Shown: piece by piece, positions 11,930-24,724 of the stretch
Layout of the letters: every line of letters begins with the position of its first letter
How positions within the stretch are numbered: the first letter of the stretch is position 1
From: Craspedostauros australis
Lineage: Eukaryota; Bacillariophyta; Bacillariophyceae; Mastogloiales; Achnanthaceae
DNA length: 64,000 nucleotides
Assembly (NCBI GenBank): GCA_026770025.1
Contig: JAMXDE010000061.1
Coordinates: 62,001 to 126,000, forward strand
Direction of reading: 5' to 3'
Program-made: the position numbers and the translations under genes
The notes under the pieces: generated by a model
What the model saw: the letters and a program-made list of their open reading frames with translations, nothing else
What the model was told of the DNA's origin: nothing
Databases searched by the model: none

Positions 11930-14900
11930 ATGTTGACCAACAGCGACGAGATCTGCAACTACCTTACCAACGTCATGGGTTTCATCAAGGCCGACATCGG
12001 TGAGGCACTCAGTGCACAAGGACTCAACACCTTCGAAGACCTTCTGATGTTCTCCGATAGCAACTTGGAGAAGCTCTGCGATCGTATCCGTAAGGGAAGC
12101 GGCCTCGTCGCCAACCCAGCACAGACATCAGGCAACCGATCCATCACTCCGGCACAGATCAAGGATCCTGGAGTTACCATCGGATGGGTGCACGAACTGA
12201 AGCTTCGAAAGCTCCGCTATCTGTGCTTCCATTTTGATCGTATCCAATGTCCCTTCACTGCTGCCGAAGCACCGATTGAGCGCCTCAACGCTCTCTGGTC
12301 CCTCTTTGAAGAGGAAGTCCGTGCAAAGGGCGCACCATCGATGGACCTGCCCGATCCCCTCACTTGCGTGGATAACGTCCGCGAGACTCTCGAGGACATC
12401 GCGAACTACCTTGAGAATACACTGGGCGCAAGCGACATCCCCTTGTCGTACATCATCCGCGAAAACCCTCTCAAACCTGAAGACAGAATGCCAGCTGTCA
12501 ACACTCCCTTCGGCACTCCGTCCCTCAAAGAGGAGCTCATTGACCGAGCTGCCCATGTAGGCCTCAAACACAAAGCGGACAATGCGGCCGTATGGCAGGT
12601 CATTCGCCATGTGACCCACGGTGGACCAGCATGGAACTGGGTGTAGGGTAATGAGCGATCCAGAGATGGACGCACCGCATACCTGACACTCCAAGAACAC
12701 TACCGCGGTGACTCCTATCAAGTCCGAACCAAGGCAACCGCGACCGGCATCATCAACAACACCTTCTACGATGGCAAGTCACGCAACTTCACATTCGAAA
12801 CGTACACCTAACGCTTGAACTCTGCCTTTGAAGACATGGCTGCATGTGGTGAACCGCTTGTCAAGGACGCCAAAGTCCGGCATCTGATGCATGGCATTCG
12901 TGTGCCACATTTGACCACCGCGTGTGACGCGATCATGCTCAACGACAGCATCCGTACCAGCTTCCCTGCCACCGTGAACGCACTCAGCGAGGTGATCGGC
13001 CGAAAACAGGCATCGACTCCCACGCGTCAAATCTCGTCCATGGGACGCAACAACAACAGCAGCGGCCGAGGCGGCCATTACAGAGCCAACAAACCAGGAC
13101 GTGGAGGTCAAGGACGGACCAAACAATACAATCCCAATATGGTCATCACTGACTGTCACTATCTCCCTGAGGAGTGGGCCGTCATGTCGTCCGCCCAAAA
13201 GGCACGCGCATTGGAGTTGCGCGGCGCACGTGACAAGCGTCGTGGTGTGATGTCTGTTGGCCAGGGCACTCCGTCCAAACGTTCCCGTGAGGATACGGAT
13301 GGCCATTATGGGCCTACTACCCCACCAAGCCAGAACAACAACACTGGTACCAATCAAACCGCTGGTATCGGTTCTATGATGTCTCGCCGCAACCAAAACA
13401 ATCGTTCCTGATCACAGCACGGAGGGAACTGACAGATTACATCTGTCCATCTCTCTCTGTCATCTGACACGCCGCGAGCGGAGCTTGACTCACACGCTGA
13501 CACATGTTGCTTTGGCGACACAGCATACATTGTGCACACCACGAATCAAACTGTGACTGCAACCCCCTTTCTTGACTCACTCGGGAACATCGACAATGTG
13601 CCAATCGTCACAGCAGCAATAGCATATGATGATCCTGTAACATACCAAACATTCGTCCTTTTCTTTCCACAATCGATCTACTTTCCTCGTCTTGAGCACC
13701 CGTTATTGTGCCTGAATCAGATGCGAGCTGCTGGTGTTGTTATTAATGATGTTCCATTACTCATGATCAATGAGGATGAACGGAAACCGGAGGATCACTC
13801 AGTGATCTCCTCCCTTAACAACCTCCACATCCCGCTCCGACTACGTGGTACCATATTGTACTTCCACACAAGAAAACCGACACGACAAGAAGTCCAATCC
13901 GACCATGATTGCATCCATGTCATGATGACACAGGAGTCCACATGGGATCCAGCACACTGGTCAGCAGGGGACGATGAGGACGCCATCAGGGCGTCCATCC
14001 CAACAACACAAACGCCCATGTCGCCAACCATCCTACGTGACATCAAGGCGGTGAGCGGAACGCAGTCCTCCAACCGAAAGGAGACGATCACCCCAGAAGC
14101 ACTGGCACGACGCTGGCGTATCGGCGTTGACGCGGCTACACGAACGTTGCAGGTCACAACGCATCTTGCTATGCGCGACTTCCGTAACACCACAGGCACA
14201 CGACGACTCAATCTGTATGCCATGCAACTGCGCTATCGTCGCCTGAATACACAAGTGTATGCCAACACCATGCACGCGAAGACAAAATCAATCCGTGGCA
14301 ACAAATGTGCGATGATATATTGCACACCATTCCACTGGGTTCGTGTGTATCCGATGACGGAACGCAAGAACGCACACCGCACCCTTGATGAGATGTTTCG
14401 TGACCACGGCATTCCTCACACAATCATACCTGACAACGCGAAAGAGCTTGTGGCTGGCGAGTTCCGCCGCAAGTTGCACAAGGCACAAGTGTCCATACGC
14501 CCAATCGAGGCGTACATACACAACCAAAACCGTGCGGAGGCAACCATCCGCGAACTGCGTCGTCACTATCGCAGACTGATGACATCCACCAACACGCCCA
14601 AATACCTGTGGGACTATTGCTTTGAATACTGTGCGGAGATCCGAAGTCACACGGCGTTATCCGTATACGATCTGCATGGAGAGACGCCTGCTACCATCCT
14701 GTCTGGCGACACTGCCGACATCTCACACATTGCCGAATTTGCATGGTTTGACTTCGTCTGGTACATCAACATACAGGATGCCTCCATGAACGTGAAGCAA
14801 CTCGGGCGTTATTTGGGGCCAAGCCGTTCTGTTGGCGAGGCCATGTGCTCGTACATACTCACCGCCAATGGCGTCGTTGTTTCCAAATCCTCTGTCTTGC

Positions 14901-17900
14901 CTCTCTCACATGATGATACAAACGATGACGTGCTCAAGCAAAAGCAAACCGATTTCATGACCAAACTGAGCACCAAATGGAACAAACGCATGGAAGGCAT
15001 GGAACCAGATGACGACGGCGACAAAGTCGATGACACCGCCGCCGACATCGCCTACCTACAGAACACAGAGCCACTGGAACCCATCGTCGAACCCGAAGAC
15101 GTCGCCAGTGAAGTGTATGATCGATACATTACAGCGAAGGTCGTCCTGCCAACAGGGGACGAGATGCGATTCGGTACTGTGAAGCGAAGGAAACGAGACG
15201 CAGATGGCAACCTCATCGGCCATTCGCACGACAATCCGATTCTCGACACATCACGCTACAAGGTCGAATTCCTCGACGGGCATCAAGAGGCATTCAGTGC
15301 CAACCAGATCGCAGAAAACATCTATGCTCGTGTCGACGATGATGGATACGAGACCGTCCTCATGGACGAGATCATCGACCACAAACGCTTACCCTCTGTC
15401 TCTTTTGCTTCTCACAAAACGAAATCCACGAAAGGATGGAAACTGTGCATACGTTGGAAAGACGGGTCAACCTCATGGATACATTTACGAGATGCGAAGG
15501 AGGCCGACCCCGTCCGTGTTGCTGAGTACGCGGAGGCCAATCTCCTTATCAATGAACCAGCGTTCAAGTGGTGGGTGCCACACACCCTCCGCAAGCGACA
15601 ACGCATCATCATGGCAACCAAACGGAGACAAGTGCGCAAACAAGAGATGTTCGGTGTTGCGCTACCGACCTCCGTGCGACATGCGCTTGCCATCGATGCG
15701 GAATCGGGCACTGACATGTGGCGTAAGGCGATCGAAAAGGAGATGAAAGCCGTGCGCCCTGCCTTCGATATCAAAGAAGCCGACACACCCAACCCAATCG
15801 GACACCAATACATGGAGTGTCACATGATCTTCGCAGTGAAGGTCGACCTCACACGAAAAGCACGATTGGTGGCTGGTGGCCACATGACAGAGGCACCAGC
15901 GGCCATCACCTATGCGAGTGTGGTGTCACGCGAGAGCGTGCGCATTGCATTCATGCTTGCCGCACTCAATGATTGCAACATACTGGCAGCTGACGTCCAG
16001 AACGCATACCTAAACACACCGTGCAGAGAACGAATATACACACGATGCGGGCCCGAGTTCGGGTCCGATCAAGGCAAGATTGCCGTCATCTGTCGGGCCT
16101 TGTATGGCCTGAAATCCAGCGGAGCCGCTTGGCGCGCGCATCTGGCTGAGACACTGCGCGATTCGATGGGATACACATCCTGCCGCGCAGACAGCGACGT
16201 CTGGATGAAACCGGCTGTGGCGAGCGATGGGTCAGAGTATTATGAATACGTGCTTGTGTATACAGACGACATCCTTGCCGTGTCGAAACAACCCCAGCGC
16301 ATCCTAGATGCAATCGACTCACACTCTTCCTCAAACCGGGTTCTATCGGCCCTCCTACTACTTACCTTGGCTCCACTATCGCGCCCTATCACATTGATTC
16401 TGATGCAACACGTCCCAAATGGAGCAGGGGATCACAAGCATACATACGAGCCGCCATCAAAATCGTGACGAAGTGGCTCACAGACCGACAGGGACGCCTC
16501 ATGTTAGAACGTAATCGTAGATGGGTACGAAGGATACCGCACCGAGAACGTAGAGTGATCAAGTCGTTGTTGTTGGTGAGGAGAGTGTTTGTTTACTGTA
16601 TTATTCGTATGGTAGTAGGAATGCTGTCGAGCTCACAAGATTGTCTTCTTGGAACTGTGAGCATGAGAGAGACATGACAGGTCTCATGCAAAAATTGCAA
16701 GTGAAATTAACACGGAGACAACACGGCAAATGTGCGTGTTACTGCGTGAAGATGAGGTGCAAAAGTCAATGAACAAAACACCGCGATAGCCCGTGTTGTG
16801 AATTACGTCTTCTCACGATGTTGCTAGTAGTACGATCACACGATTGATCGTATTCACTTGAGAAGGTCAGGGCAAGATTCGCACGTGTCACACCCAAGAT
16901 CCAAGTCTGTCCTGATTGGGCAGATTGGCTCATCTTGGCAAGAAATCAATTTCCGCGACATTTTGGATCTGTGATTGAGGGAAAACGATTCTTGCGACGC
17001 GAAATGCGACACAAATTTGACACAACGGATTTTCGACCAAAATTTCCGTTCGGAACGGAAAAAGTAAGACAAGTGGAGATTTCTGATTGGTCGACGGGTG
17101 TCGCTATTGTTAGAGATTTAGCGTGCGCTAATACCTCAAAACAAGGGCACCCAGCGTGATACCAAACAACTATCGACCCGAATTGGATGCAACACCGTTG
17201 TGCGACGCAGAAGAGATGGCGTTCTATCAGCAGCTGATCGGCATCCTTCGTTGGACTGTTGAACTGGGCCGAATCGACATCTGCTGTGAAACGTCCATGA
17301 TGTCCTCATACTGTGCTGCACCACGTACGGGTCACCTACGAACGCTCTTCCACATGTTTGCCTATTTGAACTCACACGATCGCTCTCGTCTTGTCTTTGA
17401 TGATGCATACGTTGACAAACCTGCTGTGATACAACCGGAGTGGGGCGACTTCTACGCCGACGCCCACGAACAGATACCGAACGACATGCCGCCACCACGT
17501 GGAAAGGAGGTCCAGATGACTTGCTTCGTTGATGCTGACCATGCTGGTGATCGGGTGACGCGACGATCGCGCACCGGAGTCCTACTGTATCTGAACTCAT
17601 CGCCCATCCTATGGCACAGCAAGAAACAAAACAGCATCGAGACACCCACATTCGGCAGCGAGTTCACCGCACTCAAGGTGGCAACGGAGATCGTCATCGG
17701 CATGCGCTACAAGCTGCGTATGATGGGCGTCCCCATGGACGGCCCTACGGACATGCGCGTTGACAACCAGAGCGTTGTGTACAACGCCTCACTCCCCGCA
17801 TCACAGTTACGAAAGAAAGCCAACGCCATCGCATATCACTTTGTCCGAGAGAGCATCGCGGCGGGTGTGATGACCGTCTCATACGAGCCATCAGAAACCA

Positions 17901-17974
17901 ATCTCGCCGACATGCTCAACAAACCACAATCAGGGCCAAGACGAACCACTCAAGCACAATGTGTTTTATTCTAA
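11930..17974 (+). pseudogene. gag-pol of copia A, broken
   Basis: One frame runs from an ATG at 11930 through Gag, protease, integrase and most of RT, interrupted by in-frame TAG 12644-12646, TAA 12809-12811, TGA 13409-13411 and TGA 13430-13432. The protease is AELDSHADTCC near 13480. Integrase shows IPDNAKELV and NRAEATIREL. RT shows the catalytic YTDD near 16260 and YGLKSSGAAW before it. Close to 16320 the frame shifts by one; the continuation (FLKPGSIGPPTTYLG) is in another frame up to 16501. A solo LTR then intervenes (16502-17133). Removing it and one target duplication rejoins the frame exactly into RNase H (VDADHAG, FGSEFTALK, MRVDNQSVV), ending at a stop at 17972-17974. The element cannot encode a functional polyprotein. 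Confidence 0.9.
16502..17133 (-). mobile_element. Solo LTR of copia family B inside copia A pol
   Basis: 632 bp, starting TGTTAGAACG and ending GCGCTAATA on the plus strand, flanked by the 5-bp direct repeat CCTCA (16497-16501 and 17134-17138). It is closely similar to the B1 LTR at 59939-60562. Having LTR ends, a clean 5-bp duplication and no internal region, it is most simply the product of LTR-LTR recombination. Confidence 0.93.
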
Positions 17975-18145
17975 CATGCAGCCTGCGCGACAGTACCCAT
18001 GGATGGTCGGCCACGGATTCAACCCGTGGTGGATGGGATGAGCGCCCTGTGGTGCCCACGCATGGGGCATGCAGCAGGTACATACCGTGTGAAGCGAAAA
18101 TGTGACGATCCGACAGTCAGCAGAGCCACAGCGAATCGAGGGGAC

Positions 18146-18319
18146 CAAACAGGGATACGTGTGAAACGGTTAAAACGGGGTTAACGTGCGAACATGGGCA
18201 TCGCCCAACTATGGGAGAACAGTGTACTCTCTGACGACCCTACACGACCCTATAACCCTTATAATCTGAATCCTTTGTGTTTCCAACCCTCAATGACAAT
18301 TCATGTGTGTGTTAACTTG
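18146..18319 (+). repeat. 3' LTR of copia A (174 bp)
   Basis: Second copy of the LTR, directly after a purine-rich tract (CGAGGGGA). The following CAGC (18320-18323) is the target duplication, after which left-arm sequence resumes. Confidence 0.9.
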
Positions 18320-18435
18320 CAGCGTCCCACACCAACCGACAACAACAGACAGGACAGAATGTCCGCTCCAGCGAACTCACATCACACATCACACATCACA
18401 CATCACACACCCAACGACTATGCTCTTTCCCATTC
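18320..18435 (+). repeat. Left arm, inner segment
   Basis: Reverse complement of about 45524-45627. It differs by a few substitutions and an extra run of CACATCACA units near 18375-18410. Homology stops at CCCATTC, exactly where the B2 LTR starts. Confidence 0.85.
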
Positions 18436-19044
18436 TGATAAAACGATAATGAAAACGAGGTGAACTTACTGAACGCCGAAGGGTGATCAATCCGTGGTAG
18501 TGCAGTAGGTTGGTGAGTTTGATTGCAAGAGTGTGTCTTAGTCTTTAGAGCTGTACGAATCCAAATGAGACTTTCAAAAGGATTGTGAGCATGTGATGTG
18601 CAGCATCCATTATAGTTGGATCTACAACATCTCTATTAGTAGTAGTATAGTGGAGCGTTGAGTCTCCGTACGTGCAATCATCGCGGTGTCGATGTTGCCA
18701 TTTCCAAGAGGAGACATCAATTTCGTGACGGTCGGAGAGAGAGTTTGTTGATCACTCTCTTCCGATCAATTTGGGGGAACAAGGTTCATCCAACGGTTTG
18801 ACCCGATTGTCCGTTCAGGACAGGTCATGTCACGCCCATAAGTGGCGTGGGATGGCCCGATCGCCCAAACCCAAATTCAGCGGACACGCGACATCGTCTG
18901 AAGTAGAGCACGATTCGAGGGTGGGACCCCATCCCACCGACATTGAGTCACGCTTCAATCCCGCTCAAACTCTGAGCAGTCGGTCATTTGATTAACTCGA
19001 CTAAATCTTAACACGACTAATAGGAATACTAGTTTGAGCTAATA
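18436..19044 (-). repeat. 3' LTR of B2 (609 bp)
   Basis: Plus-strand ends are TGATAAAACG and GAGCTAATA, analogous to the B solo LTR and B1 LTR ends. Positions 18675-19044 match the fragment at 45015-45384 with about four differences in 370. Immediately internal is CTCCCCAAAG, the complement of a CTTTGGGGAG polypurine tract, shared with B1. Confidence 0.85.
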
Positions 19045-22000
19045 CTCCCCAAAGTGTGTCTCGATGTAGGTAGCAGTTCAGGTGACGCGATCCGGCGAGG
19101 GGCTGGTACCCTTCCAGAAGAGCAGGGGCTTGACGAGGGGGCCAGAAGGATGCCCAAGGTAGGAACTTGGTCATGATGTCGGCCACATTTTGTGAGCCGT
19201 GTATTTTGACGAAGTAGAGGACCCCGGCGGCGATTGCGGAGCGGACTCTGTGGTAGGCGAGAGCATTGTGCCGCTTGGACAACATGCTCATAGGCACAGT
19301 AGACGAAGTGATGACGCTTTGGTTATCACCAAACATCCAGCTGGGACCGTCGATGGGAATGCCCATTTCGCGAAGAGCGAGGCGGAGAGAGATGATCTGT
19401 TCGGTGGCCTGTCGGGCAGCAACGAACTCGGACCCGTAGGTCGCAGTCTTGACAGTGGCTTGGCGCTTGCTGAACCACTCGATGGGAGTTTGGTTAACAA
19501 GGTGAAGGATGCCAGTTGCTGACCTGCCGGTGACCTTGCAGTGGAGGAGGTTTGCATCCACAAAGGTGGTGGTGCGGACGATCGCGCCTTTCGGAGTGGG
19601 CACGTCTGGGTCAGTTTCCTCTTGTGTGTGTCCGTACACGGAATAGAGCCAGTCGTGTTTGGGAACAACAAAACTCTCTTCGTGGTTTGGGACGCCCGTG
19701 CGGAACCGGATGGCGGCATCGGGATGTTTGCGCAGGTACCTGCAGACGCGTTGTGCGCGCTCGAGGTGATCTTTGCGAGGGGCGGCACGGAAGCGTGCGA
19801 GGGTCATGACGGCAACAGAGATGTCGAACCGTCCAAGGGTGATGCACCATTGCAACGCGCCGATCAGCGACATGAACTTGCGTTTGTCGATCTCGGAGAG
19901 CTTTTGCGACTTGTCGAGTTCCGGGCTGTCGGAATGATCGAGTGGGCAGCTGGCCTTCGTGGGGGCACAGCCGAACATGCGCTCGTAGTTGCTGAGCATG
20001 CGCTTGATGTACGATTGCGGGCTCATTTTCATGGTGCCATCGCTATCGCGACCGAAGTCTGCGCCGAGGTGGTAGGAGATGGGTCCGACGCCCTTCAGCT
20101 TGTATCCGTAGACCGAAGTGAGGGTGTCGAAGAAGGCTTGCGGGTCCTTCATGGTGGCCATGAGATCGTCCACGTAGACGCAGACGTATTCCCAGTGGTC
20201 ACCACCGTCGCGCATCCACACATCAGGGTCGGATCTGCATTGGAAGAATTGCAGGTCCCTGAGTGTGTCTGCGAGCGCTTCGTGGAAGCGTGCGCCGGAA
20301 GTGCGGAGGCCGTAGAGTGCCTTGACGATTTGCATTGTGTGGCCGGCCTTGTCTCCGAACTCGTCTCCAGCGACAAAGCAGATGCGTTCCTTGGTGTAGG
20401 CTTCCAAGTACGCGTTGCCGATGTCGCCAACCATGGTCTGAAGCCCGTTCATCTCCCCAGCGAGTAGTGCGAGGCGGAGGGAACGGAGGCTGACGACTCC
20501 AGCGTAGGCTGTGTCTTTGCATGGCGCTGTCAGGTGACCGCCGGCGACACATCTGGCCTTGTGGCGCAGATCGTGCTTCACGGCGTATACCCATTGCAGT
20601 CGAATCTTCTGGAACCCATCGGGTACCTTGGCGTGGTATCCGAGGGTCTTGAAAGTTTCGTAGCTCGTGAGCTGGTCCATTTCCTTGCGCTCGGCATCAG
20701 CCCACAGCGTGTTGCCATTCTTGGCGTCAAGCATCATCGCTTCCTTGTGGTTGCGCGGTACCTGAACGCCGAATTGGAATACGGGTGTATTGCTGCGGTT
20801 CGCCTTGTTGGTGGCGATTGCACGAGCGATCGAGTGTTGGCGAATACCGATGTGTCAGAAACGCTTCCACCCGGGAACCCCAAGCAAATCGTGTTTCCGC
20901 GCATAAATAGCGCAAGAGACCGGGTCGTCCTTCGCAATGACAGATAACGGTTCGGACGTTTTGGAACCGTCATCCCAAAGCACAGTGACATTGTACTTTG
21001 ATCCCTTGTAGGATGGGGATGTCTGAGGGAGGGGACCTTCGTGATCCACGATGTCTTGGAAAGACCATTGGTTCTCTGCCTGCGGGTTGTTTGTTGCACC
21101 ATCCGTGGTTTGTTGCTCGAAGACGTCGGAAAGTTCGACATACGAAATCAGTTCGTGAAGCTCCCCATCGTTGAGTGATAGGAGCATCTTGATACGCTGA
21201 TGGTTCGCAGCGTCTGAATCGTTGATCTTTTGGATCACTTCGGCACGGACGTTTTGTCCATTGTGGTGGAACAAAATGGTTTTGCCCAAAAGTTCTTCGG
21301 GTGTGAACTTTGGAACAGAAACGACGTCCTTTCCACTTGTGCTGGATTCTGTCTCTTGATGTGAGAACAAAACAGCATCCGATAATGCGTGAACGATGGG
21401 TTCAACATCGGAGGGGATGGTGTTGTCTGTGTAGTCACCGTCATCGCTGTCTGATACAGTAGTCGCAGAATCGGCATCCTCCCCCACGAGTGGAAAAGGA
21501 TAGTTGGCTCTCAAGTTGCGAGTAGAGGCATCATCGGCGGCGCGGATAGCAGACCGAGGCAGGAGTTGTTGTGTCGCATCGTCGAGCACCCAGAATGTGA
21601 GGTCGTCGCCCTTGTGGAGACACGGACCAGCCCAGTGGCCGCGGCGCTCCTTGGACTCACTCGGGAAGCCAGGACGTTCCACACGGTAGTAGACCGGCTG
21701 CCACCAGTAGTACGCAAGGTACTTGCTGACATCTGGACGCTGCCCGAAGGCAGCCTGTGACGGTGTCACATTACCACACGTGCGCTGCGCGATGTGATTG
21801 AACAAGTCAATGACGTACATCGTGTAGATGAGCCAGAATCGCGACGGGGTACCCGTGCGATCCATGACACCGTTGACAGTACGCTTGATGTCCTGTATGC
21901 GGCGCTCGGCTCCGTTCTGGTGTTGGTGCTCCGGTTCACTCTGGTGATCCTTGATTGCGTATTGACGCAGGATGTCTTGCACTTGGAATCCCACCTCTGA

Positions 22001-24724
22001 TTTCGCGTTGTCCGACATTAGTAGGTCAGGCGCTCCATGCCGACGAATGAAGTCGAGCAAGGAGTCCGCGACCTGCCGCTCGGACGCCATCGGGAATCCC
22101 GATGTGTACCAAGAGTCGAGCGCAACGAACACCTGGATCATGGTGCAGCCACCATGGCCAGGGACACTGTCATCATGAGCGGGCGTATCAGAGAAGAAAG
22201 TGTCCATCGCGACCGTCTCATGTAGACGATCGACGTTGGCCGCTGGAAAACGAGTGCGGAAATGCTTGCGCATCGCGAAACGTTCCGAAGTGCGGTACCA
22301 CTGGGAAGTGCAACCGAGAGCGTCCTTGATCCGACGAGCAGGGATCCAGCCGAAGTGCGGACGCAGCGCCTCATAGTCGATGGGCGAGCTGCGAACACGA
22401 ACGGAACCGGAGTTGCCAGCGGACCCGGAATGCGGTACAGTGCCGCGCGCCTCATCCGTCGACGCCGCATATACATGCAGGCGATCGAGGTCGGCGAACG
22501 CGGAACCATCATCATCATCGTCCGCGAGAGCGCGGACATCATCAAGACCAAACTCCTGATCGAGAATGGAAGGGTCCCAGACATCATCGGACGTGAAGTC
22601 CACATGAGGGTACCGATCCATCTCGGCAGGGGTTGGCGGGCGCATATCCATGTAGGACAGGCCAGCACGAATGGACAGCGAGATGACGTGCCCCTCAGGT
22701 GTGACGACAGTTTGTCGACCGCCAGGGAGTCCACGTGGGCGTTCATTCACATCCATACCAAACGCAGAGAGTTGGTTGGTAGAATGGATGGACTTGCCCT
22801 TCCCGTATAGAGCGTACTGGTGGAACTTGGCGATGATCGGGCCGCTGCTCGTATGAAGCAGGGCCGCAACCGTGCCAATGTCCAAACTCGCAATGGTGGA
22901 ATCACCAATGCCGCTCACGTCCGCCGTGGTGCCTGTCTTGCACAGAACTAGCACGTCGTCGTCAGCGAGGCCGCCATTGGCGCCACTGTCGATGAGCGCA
23001 CCCGTCTTCGTCTCCACCGAGGTCTCGAAGTTGTATCGGACCACGGTAGAATTCACCCGTCGCCACGCCCCGCCATCCGAATCGACGAAATCAGCGGTCG
23101 ATTGACCAGACTGACGAGCCTGCGCGAGCATGCGGTTGATGGCAGATCCCGGAGGACCGCCCTTTGAATCCGCATTGCCGCCAGCGTTGGAGGGAGCGGG
23201 AGCGTTGGTCGTTGGAGTGGACGAAGAGTTACCCGAGGACTTGGCTTTATTAGCGGCACGCGAGGTGTCGCCCTTGCCAGCACTACAGGAGGGGTTGTTG
23301 TGCACGTAGTCCTTCTTCTGGGCCCAAGACATGGTGGCCCATTCCTCATTCGGAATGCGACCGCGCTTGTCGTTGGTGTAAGTCTTGCCGTTGCCTTTGG
23401 CAGGAGACTTGCCCGAAGAACCACCCTTTCCTTTCCCTGTCGCGGCGTTGTTGACGTTTCGCTTTTGAGTCTGACGAGGGTGGGAAGAATCGAGGCGTTG
23501 CGCATGGATCCGAACCGAGTTGAGATGGTGATCGAATCCAGCCACCTTGATCTCGAAACCGGAGGGCATGGCTGCGAGCATCTCGTCGCGGACGTAGGAA
23601 GTGCTCGTGAGAGCATTGAGTAGATCCTTGTCAGGAGAAATCGAGTTGTGCAGCCATGTCTTCTTCGTGTTGTCCGGCAGAGCATCATCTTCCATATCTT
23701 CGATATCGGAGATGGTTCCCTGCCAGGTGTCCACGAAGTTCTCACGGTTCTTCTTCCAGCTGTTATCCAAGGTGAAGGAGGCGATGCGAGCACGAAGTGC
23801 CATTGCCGCACTCTCACCGTTGACACCATTGGTGTAAATCTCAATGAGACTCTGATAGACAGCTCGACCGTCCTTGCTCGCTTGATGCTTGCGAAGGAGT
23901 TGGTTGCCACGCGTGGTCTTGACATGGAGGCTCAGAACAGAGTACAAGTACCTGTTCTGCATGTTGTAGAACAACATGTCCGATGGACCCGGCTCCCACA
24001 AAGGATCGATGTGATACTCAAGTCCATGAGTATACGCGATCGCTTCGAATTGGCGCCGGAACGAAAGGAAGCGCTTGTCATCCTTCAGGGTGGGGAATGC
24101 GAGGGCCTCACGCTTAACACCACGGCTGAACTCCTTGGTGAACGACTCTGGGAGAGCGCTCGACGGAGCGAATGCAACACTCGGCACGGGAGTAGCAGCG
24201 ATTGGAGTGTCCGCTGTTGCAACGCGTGCCGAAGGGTTGGTCACCGGAGTAGCAAATCTGGCCCGATCAGGCAGGGACACAGATTCGATGTCCTCATCAT
24301 CGTCCACAGTACGGCGAGTGCGAGTACTGGGAGGAATGATGCCGACACCTCCTCGTGGATGGTAGCTGGCCAGGGTCCGAGGACCCGCGGCCCCGATGAC
24401 AGATAGGTGCGAGATGTCGTACATGTCGACACTCATCCATTCATCGGGAGTCAATCGGGGTTGGAGATTGATTCAGCGTACCAATGCGAGGATCTTGTTG
24501 ACAACAAGCACATTCATGGGACGGAATGTGTTGTCGTCGTCGTCGGTCACCTCGATTGCCAAGAGGGCAGGCTTATCGAGATGAATCAGATCCATTGCGT
24601 TGGCGATGCCGGCCTCGTTGAGAGCGCGACGTTGCCAAGAATGGGCCTGAATACCGATGGTAGACAAGACGTGGTTGAGTATGGTGTACTCGTTGGTGTC
24701 GGTGACGTTGGTGTTGGTAGCCAT
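19001..24724 (-). pseudogene. gag-pol of copia B2 with two in-frame TGA codons
   Basis: A continuous minus-strand frame starts at the ATG 24724-24722 (MATNTNVTDTNEY) and ends with a stop inside the 3' LTR at 19001. It is interrupted by TGA at 24475-24473 (83 codons in) and TGA at 20857-20855, between integrase and RT. Gag is followed by a protease IDSGANGG near 22985. Integrase has VALDSWY, LMSDNAKSEV and NGAERRIQD. RT has YVDD near 20175 and YGLRTSGARF. RNase H has FVDANLLHC, YGSEFVAARQ and FGDNQSV. B1 reads through the equivalent of the second stop, so that stop is a loss-of-function change in this copy. Confidence 0.88.

Larger units (their letters stand above)
11284..18319 (+). mobile_element. 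Copia element A, degenerate, inserted in the left arm
   Basis: Bounded by two 174-bp LTRs and a 4-bp direct repeat CAGC (11280-11283 and 18320-18323). The empty site is present in the right arm, where GATCCAGCGTCCC is continuous (about 45626), so the boundaries are set by comparison. The LTRs start CAAACAGG and end TTAACTTG, not the usual TG..CA. The polyprotein frame is broken by four in-frame stops, one frameshift and a nested solo LTR. A GA-rich polypurine tract (GAGGGGA) precedes the 3' LTR. Confidence 0.93.

Noticed and set aside
19541-20467. A 308-codon plus-strand frame opposite B2 pol
   Set aside because: It is the antisense shadow of the RT/RNase H coding region, as are the similar long antisense frames opposite B1, C1 and C2.
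24473-24475. In-frame TGA codons as recoding or selenocysteine sites
   Set aside because: The matching codons in related copies are sense (C1 has CGA; B1 is open at the second B2 site), stops of all three kinds occur in copia A, and no recoding structure is apparent.
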